A DNA stretch of 64,000 nucleotides from Grimontia celer (GTDB lineage Bacteria; Pseudomonadota; Gammaproteobacteria; Enterobacterales; Vibrionaceae), in contig NZ_FIZX01000003.1 in assembly GCF_900055185.1 (NCBI RefSeq), positions 186,001 to 250,000 of the forward strand. The letters run 5' to 3'. Positions 1 to 6,881 of this stretch are shown here, piece after piece. Each line of letters starts with the position of its first letter. The stretch's first letter is position 1. The position numbers were made by a program, and so were the translations under genes. The notes below the pieces were generated by a model, which saw nothing but the letters and a program-made list of their open reading frames with translations, did no database searches and was not told the DNA's origin.

Positions 1-12
1 GAGAGCATGTGA
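1..12 (+). CDS. 3' tail of an upstream gene (partial)
   Basis: Reading from base 1, the codons are Glu-Ser-Met-stop, with TGA at 10-12. This stop overlaps the GTG start of the next gene in a 4-base GTGA junction, the usual mark of translationally coupled genes. The product is not visible. Partners of such HATPase proteins are often response-regulator/phosphatase or STAS proteins, but that is only an expectation from the family. Confidence 0.4.
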   Translation, partial: ESM

Positions 13-632
13 CCAAGTTTACCAAAGGTGGTGGGGTCGGTGACGACATGTCGATGTTGGAAATGACGGCACCGATATTCAGCCGTGTGGAATTGCAGCC
101 CGGTGAACCTGAATATTATGAAAGGCGTTCACCTGCGCAGCTCACCGTCTATTTCGGCGCTGATGAACTTCGTAAGGTGAATCTGGTCGGAGAGATCCGC
201 CGCATGCTCAAAGGGACGCTTGGCAGCAATATCGATCTGGATTTGATGTGTACCATTATGTCAGAGCTTGCTAACAATGCCTTGGAGCATGGTTTGCTGA
301 GATTGGCCTCTAACCTCAAGGTAGATGACGAAGGGTTTCTGGATTACTACATCGAACGTCAGGCAAGGCTGGATGCGCTTGACCGTTTTGCTTATCTGGA
401 AGTGGGAATTTCATTCAGCCCAAGTAAGCGTGAACTCACATTCTATGTTTCGCACAATGGCGAAGGTTTCTATTACGAAGATGGAGACAGCACGCTTGAT
501 GATTCAGTTGCCCGATGTGGCAGGGGTATCGCGCTGGTCACTGAGCTTTGTGAGGACTTTTCCTATCTCGATGAAGGGCGCACAGCACGTGGCACATTCC
601 GCTTGTCGGCGGGTATGGAATACAACGCCTAA
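9..632 (+). CDS. ATP-binding regulatory protein with HATPase (GHKL) fold
   Basis: This 207-residue cytoplasmic protein carries a single GHKL ATPase domain of the anti-sigma/serine-kinase type. The N-box lies around E86-N90-H94 (SELANNALEH), the G1-like loop at 149-154 (HNGEGF) and the glycine lid at 171-176 (GRGIAL), with a closing GTFRL strand near 196. There is no dimerisation/phosphoacceptor histidine domain, so it is unlikely to be a classical sensor kinase. Such domains usually act as switch kinases or binders in partner-switching pathways, often beside a STAS or PP2C protein; that role is inference. The GTG at 9 couples to the preceding stop, and an internal ATG at 48 is an alternative start. 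A terminator follows at once. Confidence 0.7.
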   Translation: MTKFTKGGGVGDDMSMLEMTAPIFSRVELQPGEPEYYERRSPAQLTVYFGADELRKVNLVGEIRRMLKGTLGSNIDLDLMCTIMSELANNALEHGLLRLASNLKVDDEGFLDYYIERQARLDALDRFAYLEVGISFSPSKRELTFYVSHNGEGFYYEDGDSTLDDSVARCGRGIALVTELCEDFSYLDEGRTARGTFRLSAGMEYNA

Positions 633-658
633 CATTTTATGGACGACACGAAGACAAG

Positions 659-690
659 AAGCCTGCTATCACTAGCAGGCTTTCTTATTT
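659..690 (+). terminator. Rho-independent terminator after the HATPase gene
   Basis: A 9-base stem AAGCCTGCT/AGCAGGCTT encloses a 6-7 base loop and is followed by a T-rich stretch, 27 bases after the stop of the upstream gene. It separates that gene from the convergent tRNA operon. Confidence 0.75.
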
Positions 691-716
691 GGTAAGTCTG
701 AAGGGGGGCGAACAAA

Positions 717-835
717 GCTCAGTCTTTCGTCGGGAACGCCTAGTTTAGGCTTCTTAACTGGTTCCCGCTGCTGGATCTTGGAACGAGCCATACAGGTAAG
801 GCAGTCTTCCGTCAGCAACATATAGGCGCAAAGTG
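717..835 (-). pseudogene. Decayed second copy of tRNA-Asn plus its terminator
   Basis: Bases 759-775 match the 3' acceptor/T-arm end of the intact tRNA-Asn at 885 onward in 15 of 17 positions. The similarity then continues with indels through the anticodon region (CATAC, CAGTC and CCGT blocks). The 717-758 stretch likewise resembles the terminator region behind the intact gene (CAGTCTTTCG and GGCTTCTTAA blocks), interrupted by extra bases. The 5' half of the tRNA can no longer pair into an acceptor stem. The simplest reading is a tandem duplication of tRNA-Asn with its terminator, of which the promoter-distal copy has decayed. Confidence 0.5.
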
Positions 836-849
836 CTAACGTACAGACG

Positions 850-878
850 AAAAAAAGCCCAGTCTTTCGACTAGGCTT
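850..878 (-). terminator. Terminator of the tRNA operon
   Basis: Read on the minus strand, AAGCCTAGTC, a GAAA loop, and GACTGGGCTT form a hairpin with one mismatch followed by seven T. It starts 6 bases beyond the CCA end of tRNA-Asn, the last intact gene of the operon. Confidence 0.85.
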
Positions 879-884
879 CTTAAG

Positions 885-960
885 TGGCTCCCCCTGCTGG
901 ACTTGAACCAGCGACATACGGATTAACAGTCCGCCGTTCTACCGACTGAACTAAGGGGGA
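885..960 (-). tRNA. tRNA-Asn (GTT)
   Basis: A 76-base cloverleaf on the minus strand. The acceptor stem TCCCCCT pairs with AGGGGGA, and the gene ends in encoded GCCA. The anticodon loop CTGTTAATC carries GTT, and the T-loop TTCAAGT is intact. It is the last intact gene of the minus-strand tRNA cluster. Confidence 0.97.
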
Positions 961-1000
961 ATTGTCTGGTACTGATAAATTATCAATCACCATTCAAATA

Positions 1001-1076
1001 TGGTGCCTCGAGGCGGAATCGAACCACCGACACGGGGATTTTCAATCCCCTGCTCTACCAACTGAGCTATCGAGGC
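1001..1076 (-). tRNA. tRNA-Phe (GAA), copy 2
   Basis: A 76-base cloverleaf on the minus strand beginning GCCTCGATAGCTCAG and ending ACCA. The anticodon stem-loop GGGGATTGAAAATCCCC carries GAA. It is identical to the copy at 1237-1312. Confidence 0.97.
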
Positions 1077-1110
1077 AATGATGTAAGCGCGAGACTATAC
1101 ATCAAAAAAG

Positions 1111-1186
<76 letters not shown>

Positions 1187-1236
1187 ACACAAACCGTGGA
1201 AACGTTGCTTTCGTATCTGCACCATTTCACTGAATA

Positions 1237-1312
1237 TGGTGCCTCGAGGCGGAATCGAACCACCGACACGGGGATTTTCAATCCCCTGCTCTACCAACTG
1301 AGCTATCGAGGC
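1237..1312 (-). tRNA. tRNA-Phe (GAA), copy 1
   Basis: This is the first gene of the minus-strand tRNA operon. It has the same sequence as the tRNA-Phe at 1001-1076, with anticodon GAA and encoded CCA. Its 5' end lies 10 bases downstream of the -10 hexamer of the operon promoter. Confidence 0.97.
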
Positions 1313-1322
1313 AACGAGGTGC

Positions 1323-1351
1323 ATTAAACGGATTTTGAGGCTTACCGTCAA
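1323..1351 (-). promoter_or_regulatory. Sigma-70 promoter of the tRNA operon
   Basis: On the minus strand, TTGACG (1351-1346) and TTTAAT (1328-1323) are separated by exactly 17 bases and placed just upstream of the first tRNA-Phe. A/T-rich runs at 1355-1369 sit where an UP element would be expected for a stable-RNA promoter. Confidence 0.7.
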
Positions 1352-1448
1352 CACCTTTTTTTAAAAAAAACGTCAAATAAGACCGTTTGATGGCTTTTTG
1401 GCCTGTTTGGTTTAAAAATCCTCAGCTTTTCCAGTGTTTCCCGCGTTT

Positions 1449-2600
1449 TTATTGCATAGAGCGGAATTCTTTTTGGAACTTAGTGACCTTTTGGAGATAG
1501 CGTCTCGACTCTGACGACGGGTGTTTATTGGTTAATGCCCAATACACTTGATTAGGATTTAATCGGTTTAAATCATTCATCGCCCGTTTTCGGTCAGAAC
1601 GGTGGAAGGTTTTCAATACATTACCTGTTCCGCCATTGTAAGCAGAGATCATGCTGTAATGTTTTGAAAGCGGATCGCGCACATCTTTCAGGTATCGTGT
1701 TTTCAAGATGTAGAAATACGCGGTACCTGCATCAATGTTCTTCGCTGGGTCAAAAAGATACTCAGGAGAAGGTTCTCCTGGGCGCTTTTTCACCAGTTTA
1801 AACACATCTCGTCCTGCTGTTTTTGGCACCACTTGCATCAAACCATATGCATTGGCCCAACTCACGGCGTAAGGGTTGAAGCTGCTTTCGGTTTTGATGA
1901 TGGCGTAAATCAGCTCTTCGGAGATGCCATAGCGACGTGAAGCATCACGAATAAGGTCAGCATACTGATAGCGACGTTTACTGGAGTGATCCTTCACCAT
2001 TGGTATTTCGACATAGAACACTTTCTGGAACCGCAGCGATTTGGTTTTCACTTTATTCGCCACCAGATACTCGGCGTAGCGATTGGCGCGCCATTCCCAT
2101 GCGATCTCTTTTCCGTCTTGATCCAAAATCTGCCCTTGCAAGAAAGGCGCGCCGGATAGAGGAACATCAGCGGCGGAATAAAGATCGACCGACGCAGGAT
2201 CGTTTGGTGTTAAAAGTGTCGTGACGATCGCCTGCTTCAAGTGCTGCTTGGGCTCAGTGGTGGCGACGGTTTCGATGGTGACAAGGCCGTTGGCGAAATC
2301 GACGCGGGCTCGGCTCATGTAGTTGTCGGTGTACTTTACGTAATCACGCTTGCCGGAAATGTAGATTTCGTCTTTACCCCAACGCACTTCGATGTCGCCG
2401 CTAAAACCGTTGATGAGCTTATCAAGTGCTGCGAAGTCCTTTTCAAATTGCCCCGGCAAAGGCGCGAGGTTTTTGGCAAAGCGGTTGGTGGTCTCGTAAC
2501 TTACTCCAAGCGTAGACTCGACCATTTCGCGGCTACAGCCTGAAGTTAGGATTGCCAGAAGAAGTATTGTGAATAAGCGGCGCAAAGCGAAGAATCCCAT
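1449..2600 (-). CDS. mltC: Membrane-bound lytic murein transglycosylase C
   Basis: MltC cleaves the MurNAc-GlcNAc bond of peptidoglycan to 1,6-anhydro products from the outer membrane. The 383-residue protein has a lipoprotein signal with lipobox LTSGC (Cys22), an MltC-specific N-terminal domain (about 45-200) and a C-terminal SLT lysozyme-like domain. The SLT catalytic Glu is E238 in KTESSFNP, followed by AYGLMQV and a SAYNGG motif. It follows yggX and mutY as in E. coli. The start is odd: ATG at 2600 directly follows the T-tract of a strong hairpin with no Shine-Dalgarno sequence. A TTG six codons in (MRRLFTILL..., 2585) preceded by GGGA is an alternative and would give a more typical signal length. 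Confidence 0.93.
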   Translation of the reverse strand: MGFFALRRLFTILLLAILTSGCSREMVESTLGVSYETTNRFAKNLAPLPGQFEKDFAALDKLINGFSGDIEVRWGKDEIYISGKRDYVKYTDNYMSRARVDFANGLVTIETVATTEPKQHLKQAIVTTLLTPNDPASVDLYSAADVPLSGAPFLQGQILDQDGKEIAWEWRANRYAEYLVANKVKTKSLRFQKVFYVEIPMVKDHSSKRRYQYADLIRDASRRYGISEELIYAIIKTESSFNPYAVSWANAYGLMQVVPKTAGRDVFKLVKKRPGEPSPEYLFDPAKNIDAGTAYFYILKTRYLKDVRDPLSKHYSMISAYNGGTGNVLKTFHRSDRKRAMNDLNRLNPNQVYWALTNKHPSSESRRYLQKVTKFQKEFRSMQ

Positions 2601-2604
2601 AAAA

Positions 2605-2643
2605 ACAAAAAAGCATCTCGATTAGCGTAATCAAGATGCTTTT
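2605..2643 (-). terminator. Terminator/attenuator between yggX and mltC
   Basis: Minus strand: AAAAGCATCT and GATTA pair with TAATC and AGATGCTTTT around a 3-base loop, with one mismatch between the two stem segments, followed by T6-G-T5. The stem is about 15 pairs long. It lies only a few bases before the annotated mltC start, so it could terminate the mutY-yggX transcript or hide the mltC start region. Confidence 0.75.
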
Positions 2644-2681
2644 AAATACAAAGCTATAAGGCTGATTGTGTGCAGAAAGCC

Positions 2682-2954
2682 TTACTCTGAAGGTGGAGTA
2701 TAGCCTTCGATCACAGTGTCATGACCTTCGAACAGGAACTTTACCATTTCCTCTTCAAGCAGCTTGCGGTGCTCTGGCTCCATCATGTTGAGCTTCTTTT
2801 CGTTGATCAACATGGTTTGCTTGCTTTGCCACAGGGCCCAGGCTTCTTTGGAAATGTTATCGAAAATGCGCTTACCCAGCTCACCCGGATACAGTTGAAA
2901 ATCCAGACCGTCTGCGTCTTTCTTCAGGCGCTGGCAAAATACAGTGCGGCTCAT
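2682..2954 (-). CDS. yggX: Fe(2+)-trafficking / oxidative damage protection protein YggX
   Basis: A 90-residue protein of the YggX family, thought to handle labile iron and protect Fe-S enzymes; in enterics it belongs to the SoxRS response. The diagnostic segments are present: MSRTVFC with the conserved early Cys, [22 protein letters not shown] and FLFEG. Two ATG codons lie side by side (2957 and 2954). The second is preferred because it gives the family-typical MSRT start and a 7-base gap from AGGAG. It is 19 bases downstream of mutY, whose Fe-S cluster gives a plausible functional link. Confidence 0.95.
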   Translation of the reverse strand: MSRTVFCQRLKKDADGLDFQLYPGELGKRIFDNISKEAWALWQSKQTMLINEKKLNMMEPEHRKLLEEEMVKFLFEGHDTVIEGYTPPSE

Positions 2955-2973
2955 CATTAAGCTCCTAGTTACC

Positions 2974-4056
2974 CTAGTTATTATTTGAAAGTTCTAGCTC
3001 TCTGGTCAGGCTTTCCAGCAGCTTTTGTACCGGTGCTGCCAGCCCGACTTTCGCTGGTTGGGTTAAGTTATACCAAAGCCCGCCGTTGCCTTCCATGATC
3101 CCGTTTTCCCCAATGTTATCGGGTTTACTGTGTAACTTGACGCGAACGGGCACGATATCTAGGTGAAAGTGGCTAAAGGTATGACGAAACGCCGTGAGAT
3201 GCTCTGGCTCATCAAAGTTGTTTTTCGCCAGTTTACTGGCAACAAAATTGTTGGCGGTTTGCTCGGGGGTCTCCGGCAGACACCACAACCCACCCCAAAG
3301 TCCTGCTGGTGGTCGCTGCTCCAGCCAGATTTGGTCTTGGTACTGGAACAGAATAAAACAGGTTTCTTTCTCTGGGATGGTTTTCTTGGGTTTCTTTCCG
3401 GGAAAATCCGTCTGACGACCCAGTGCATTGGCTTCACAGCTGTAATTGATCGGGCAGATATCGCATTTTGGTTTGCTACGGGTGCAGATCATCGCCCCCA
3501 TATCCATCATTGCCTGGTTGTACCGCTGCACACCTTCAGCTGGCGTGTTTGCTTCGGCATGTTCCCAAAGCTGGTTCTCAACAGGCTTTTTCCCCGGCCA
3601 GCCTTCAACGGCGAAGTGGCGGGAAAGGGTTCGCTTTACGTTGCCATCTAAAATCGGATGATGTTGACCGAGTGACAGTGAAAGCACAGCACCGGCGGTT
3701 GAGCGGCCGACACCGGGTAGTGCCATCACATCTTCAATGTTTGTTGGGAATTCGCCACCAAACTCAGTGGCGATCTTCTGCGCCGCTTTATGCAAGTTAC
3801 GGGCACGGGCGTAGTATCCAAGCCCAGTCCAGAGGTGCAGCACTTCATCGAGCTCGGCATTGGCCAAATCCACCACCGTTGGAAAGCGCGCCATAAAGCG
3901 TTCGAAGTAGGGGATAACCGTCGCAACCTGTGTTTGCTGCAACATGATTTCTGACAGCCACACTTTGTAAGGTGTTTTTTCTTGCTGCCACGGCAGGGTT
4001 TTACGGCCGTATTTGTCATACCACGTCAAAATGGCATCGGAAAAAGACTGACTCAC
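2974..4056 (-). CDS. mutY: A/G-specific adenine glycosylase
   Basis: MutY removes adenine mispaired with 8-oxoguanine or G in base excision repair. The 360-residue protein has the HhH-GPD fold with catalytic Glu36 ([12 protein letters not shown]), helix-hairpin-helix [11 protein letters not shown] around 113-123 and catalytic Asp137 (ILDGNVKR). The [4Fe-4S] ligands C191-X6-C198-X2-C201-X5-C207 are all present. A C-terminal NUDIX-like domain (about 225-350) recognises 8-oxoG. It is the first gene of mutY-yggX-(mltC) and is divergent from trmB across a 180-base spacer. Confidence 0.97.
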   Translation of the reverse strand: MSQSFSDAILTWYDKYGRKTLPWQQEKTPYKVWLSEIMLQQTQVATVIPYFERFMARFPTVVDLANAELDEVLHLWTGLGYYARARNLHKAAQKIATEFGGEFPTNIEDVMALPGVGRSTAGAVLSLSLGQHHPILDGNVKRTLSRHFAVEGWPGKKPVENQLWEHAEANTPAEGVQRYNQAMMDMGAMICTRSKPKCDICPINYSCEANALGRQTDFPGKKPKKTIPEKETCFILFQYQDQIWLEQRPPAGLWGGLWCLPETPEQTANNFVASKLAKNNFDEPEHLTAFRHTFSHFHLDIVPVRVKLHSKPDNIGENGIMEGNGGLWYNLTQPAKVGLAAPVQKLLESLTRELELSNNN

Positions 4057-4236
4057 TTTGCTTGCTCTTTGTTATCTTTATTGGCGGACAGTCTACTACG
4101 GTCGCTGATTAAAAAAGACCACGTTTTCTGGAAAGATTTGTACGGCAAGCGTCCAAGACTTGCACCGAGGCGCAATCTTTGGATAATGCGCGATCCGCTT
4201 AACTTTTCTTCATTATTGAGTTGCAGGCATAACACC

Positions 4237-4953
4237 ATGGCAGAAGTCATCAAAACCGAATTGAACGAAGACGGCAAAGTTATTCGTAAGATCAGAAGCT
4301 TTGTACGTCGCGAAGGGCGTTTGACCAAAGGTCAGGAGCAAGCAATGAACGATTGCTGGCCGACCATGGGTATCGACTTCGAAGAGAAGCAACTCAATTG
4401 GACTGAAGTGTTTGGAAACGACAACCCAGTCGTGCTGGAAATAGGTTTCGGCATGGGCGCATCTTTGGTTGAAATGGCAAAGAATGCACCGAAGAAGAAC
4501 TTCATCGGTATTGAAGTACACAGCCCAGGTGTTGGTGCATGTTTGATGGCTGCGCGTGACGCAGGTATTACTAACCTGCGCGTAATGTGCCACGACGCGG
4601 TTGAAGTGTTCGAGCACATGCTGCCAGTTGCGAGCCTTGATACCGTTCAGCTTTTCTTCCCGGACCCATGGCACAAAGCACGTCACCATAAGCGCCGTAT
4701 CGTTCAGCCAGCATTTGTTCAAATGCTGCGTGACAAGCTGAAAATCGGTGGCATTTTCCACATGGCGACGGACTGGGAAAACTATGCTGAACATATGGTT
4801 GAAGTGATGGATGTGGCACCAGGTTACAAAAACACAGCGGTAGATGGTCCATACATTCCACGCCCTGAAGAGCGTCCACTGACTAAATTCGAAGCGCGCG
4901 GCCACCGTCTTGGCCACGGCGTTTGGGATATGAAGTACGCCCGCGTCGATTAA
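4237..4953 (+). CDS. trmB: tRNA (guanine-N7-)-methyltransferase
   Basis: TrmB makes m7G46 in the variable loop of tRNAs using S-adenosylmethionine. The 238-residue protein shows the family N-terminus ([17 protein letters not shown]), the SAM-binding loop VLEIGFGMG (67-74) and the signature [13 protein letters not shown] (142-154). The reading frame is open further upstream to 3982, but ATG 4237 gives the conserved start; the longer N-terminus would run into divergent mutY. A terminator follows at 5007. Confidence 0.96.
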   Translation: MAEVIKTELNEDGKVIRKIRSFVRREGRLTKGQEQAMNDCWPTMGIDFEEKQLNWTEVFGNDNPVVLEIGFGMGASLVEMAKNAPKKNFIGIEVHSPGVGACLMAARDAGITNLRVMCHDAVEVFEHMLPVASLDTVQLFFPDPWHKARHHKRRIVQPAFVQMLRDKLKIGGIFHMATDWENYAEHMVEVMDVAPGYKNTAVDGPYIPRPEERPLTKFEARGHRLGHGVWDMKYARVD

Positions 4954-4972
4954 TAAAAAACTCATACCATTC

Positions 4973-5001
4973 TTGCGACACGACTGTGTAAAGTGTCGCA
5001 A
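4973..5001 (+). other. Perfect 9-bp hairpin in the trmB 3' region
   Basis: TTGCGACAC (4973-4981) and GTGTCGCAA (4993-5001) form a perfect 9-pair stem with an 11-base loop. It sits directly in front of the T-tailed terminator. It has no T-run of its own, so it is more likely a stability or processing hairpin for the trmB mRNA end than a terminator. Confidence 0.5.
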
Positions 5002-5006
5002 AGCCT

Positions 5007-5032
5007 AAAGCCAACCTCGTGTTGGCTTTTTT
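5007..5032 (+). terminator. Terminator after trmB
   Basis: AAAGCCAAC, a 5-base loop, and GTTGGCTTTTTT. It ends 17 bases before the glutaminase start. Confidence 0.85.
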
Positions 5033-5049
5033 GACCACTGGAGATAGCA

Positions 5050-5970
5050 ATGAAACCCACCCCAGAGCTTTTGAGCGGTATCCTGGAAGAAGTTCGTCCG
5101 CTGATCGGACAGGGCAAAGTCGCCGACTATATTCCGGCTCTGAAAAAAGTGCCAGCCTCTAAATTGGGCATCGCGGTGTGCTACAACGACGGCGAAATCA
5201 TCACTGCTGGCGACGCTGAAGAAGCCTTTTCAATCCAGTCTATTTCCAAGGTGCTCAGTCTCACGCTAGCCCTGCAAAACTACCAGCCAGAGGAGATCTG
5301 GCTGCGGGTGGGTAAAGAGCCTTCAGGTCAGGCATTCAACTCTATGATCCAGCTTGAAATGGAGCAGGGGATCCCCCGGAATCCGTTCATCAATGCAGGC
5401 GCTTTGGTGGTGTGCGATATGTTACACAGCCGCCTTTCAGCTCCGCGCCAGCGCATGCTGGAGTTCGTTCGTCACCTTTCCGGTAACGAGCATATTTGCT
5501 ACGACAAAGTCGTTGCATCCTCTGAAATGGATCACAGCGATCGCAATGCCTCAATCGCTTATCTGATGCGGGCTTTCGGCAATTTCGACAACGATGTGAT
5601 GCCGGTACTGGCTAACTACTTCCATTATTGTGCGCTTCGTATGAGCTGTGTGGATCTGGCAAAGACATTTAACTATCTGGCAAATAAGGGACTTCCTTTA
5701 GGCGCAGAAAAAACAATTGTCAGCCAGACTCAGAGTAAGCAGGTGAATGCGCTTCTCGCCACCTGTGGTTTGTACGATGGCGCAGGGGAGTTTGCTTACC
5801 GTGTTGGCATGCCGGGTAAGTCCGGTGTCGGTGGTGGGATCATTGCAATCGTGCCGGGCGAAATGTCTATCGCCGTTTGGTCACCAGAGCTGGATCCATC
5901 AGGCAACTCCCTAGCGGGCACAGCAGCACTAGAACTGCTGGCAGAGCGCATCGGCCGTTCAATCTTCTAG
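5050..5970 (+). CDS. glsB: Glutaminase (serine-dependent, GlsA/GlsB type)
   Basis: Hydrolyses glutamine to glutamate and ammonia, using a beta-lactamase-like fold. At 306 residues it is the normal family length. The catalytic S-X-X-K motif is S64-I-S-K67 inside [10 protein letters not shown]. Other family blocks include [10 protein letters not shown], the SEMDHSDRN segment, and the C-terminal [11 protein letters not shown] loop. It stands alone between the trmB terminator and the YggN-family gene. ATG 5050 is preceded by GGAG at a good distance. Confidence 0.95.
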   Translation: MKPTPELLSGILEEVRPLIGQGKVADYIPALKKVPASKLGIAVCYNDGEIITAGDAEEAFSIQSISKVLSLTLALQNYQPEEIWLRVGKEPSGQAFNSMIQLEMEQGIPRNPFINAGALVVCDMLHSRLSAPRQRMLEFVRHLSGNEHICYDKVVASSEMDHSDRNASIAYLMRAFGNFDNDVMPVLANYFHYCALRMSCVDLAKTFNYLANKGLPLGAEKTIVSQTQSKQVNALLATCGLYDGAGEFAYRVGMPGKSGVGGGIIAIVPGEMSIAVWSPELDPSGNSLAGTAALELLAERIGRSIF

Positions 5971-6055
5971 GGTCTGTGGTCAGGCTCTAGCGCCTGGAAA
6001 GGTGTGACTTAAAAATCCGGTTGCACCGTCTAAGCCAGAGATGCGGAGAAGGTTT

Positions 6056-6817
6056 ATGGGAATTGTGAGTCTGACAAATATGCTGAAAGTATCTTGCTTT
6101 TTTATGGCAATGCTGCCGTTTTTCGCTGCTGCAGAGAGCTGCCGTCCGGAGCTGCACGGCGATATTGAAATCAAATCCAACAGTATTCTTATCGAGCAGA
6201 ACAACAACAGGTTCCGCATCGAGCCCAATGGTAACCTCTATGTCGACGTGCACCGTGTTAGCCTGTCTGATGCTCAGAAAGCGTCTTTGACTGCTTACAG
6301 TGAAAGAGTGCGTGCTGATTTACCTTATTTCAGTAAATCGCTATCTGATGAGCTGCAAACCTCCTGGCGTGCGCTTGATGGTGTGTTGGCCGCAGAGCTT
6401 GGTGAGCAAAGCAGCCTTCGTGGTGAGTTTGGGCAATTCCACCAACACTTGCAGCGCAGTGTCGTTGCTTCTTTCTACGGGGAAGATCATTCGCCACAGC
6501 TGAATCACAAAGCGCTGACACATGCAGTGCGTGAACTTGAGGCCAGCCTTCCTCAGTTAATTGCGACTGTTTCAAGTCGTGGACTGATGGACATTGCAGC
6601 GCTCAGTGCAGGCCAGAACAACCGAATGGAGTTCATCTCCAAGAAGATGGCGACGCTTCAGGATAAGCTCGCCAATGAAGTCCGCGTGCAGCGCAATCGT
6701 ACTGTAGAGGTAAGACAGGAGCTGTGCTCTCGTCTTGGTGTTTGGCAAGAGCGGGAATCAGAAATTTCTGAGCTTATCCCGGCGTTGAAGGGCTGGAAGA
6801 CAGTTACCGTTAGATAG
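6056..6817 (+). CDS. YggN-family DUF2884 periplasmic protein
   Basis: A 253-residue exported protein of unknown function, similar to E. coli YggN (DUF2884), which also lies in the trmB/mutY neighbourhood. A hydrophobic signal segment (MLKVSCFFMAMLPFFAAA) is followed by SCRPELHGDIEI, typical of the family start of the mature chain. The rest is hydrophilic and probably helical, without catalytic motifs that I can name. ATG 6056 is chosen over the upstream in-frame ATG 6041 because GGAGAAGG lies between them and would serve the later start. Confidence 0.8.
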   Translation: MGIVSLTNMLKVSCFFMAMLPFFAAAESCRPELHGDIEIKSNSILIEQNNNRFRIEPNGNLYVDVHRVSLSDAQKASLTAYSERVRADLPYFSKSLSDELQTSWRALDGVLAAELGEQSSLRGEFGQFHQHLQRSVVASFYGEDHSPQLNHKALTHAVRELEASLPQLIATVSSRGLMDIAALSAGQNNRMEFISKKMATLQDKLANEVRVQRNRTVEVRQELCSRLGVWQERESEISELIPALKGWKTVTVR

Positions 6818-6831
6818 TTTTCTCTTCTTGA

Positions 6832-6861
6832 AAAAACGGCGCGGACTTCCACGCCGTTTTT
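6832..6861. terminator. Bidirectional terminator between convergent genes
   Basis: AAAAACGGCG, a 10-base spacer, and CGCCGTTTTT. It is symmetric, with A- and T-runs on both sides, and serves the YggN-family gene (plus) and the DUF3857 gene (minus). Confidence 0.85.
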
Positions 6862-6881
6862 GTTTCTGCTGTCCTGCCTCA

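Noticed and set aside
672..917. An 81-residue minus-strand open frame over the tRNA-Asn region
   Set aside because: It covers the tRNA-Asn end, its terminator and the decayed copy. Its internal repeats (QQGEPLKKP, QQREPVKKP) come from the duplicated tRNA sequence, not from a gene.
4213..5001. A 262-residue minus-strand open frame opposite trmB
   Set aside because: It lies antisense to the conserved trmB gene and has a composition typical of a shadow frame (rich in His, Cys and Phe), with no recognisable motif.
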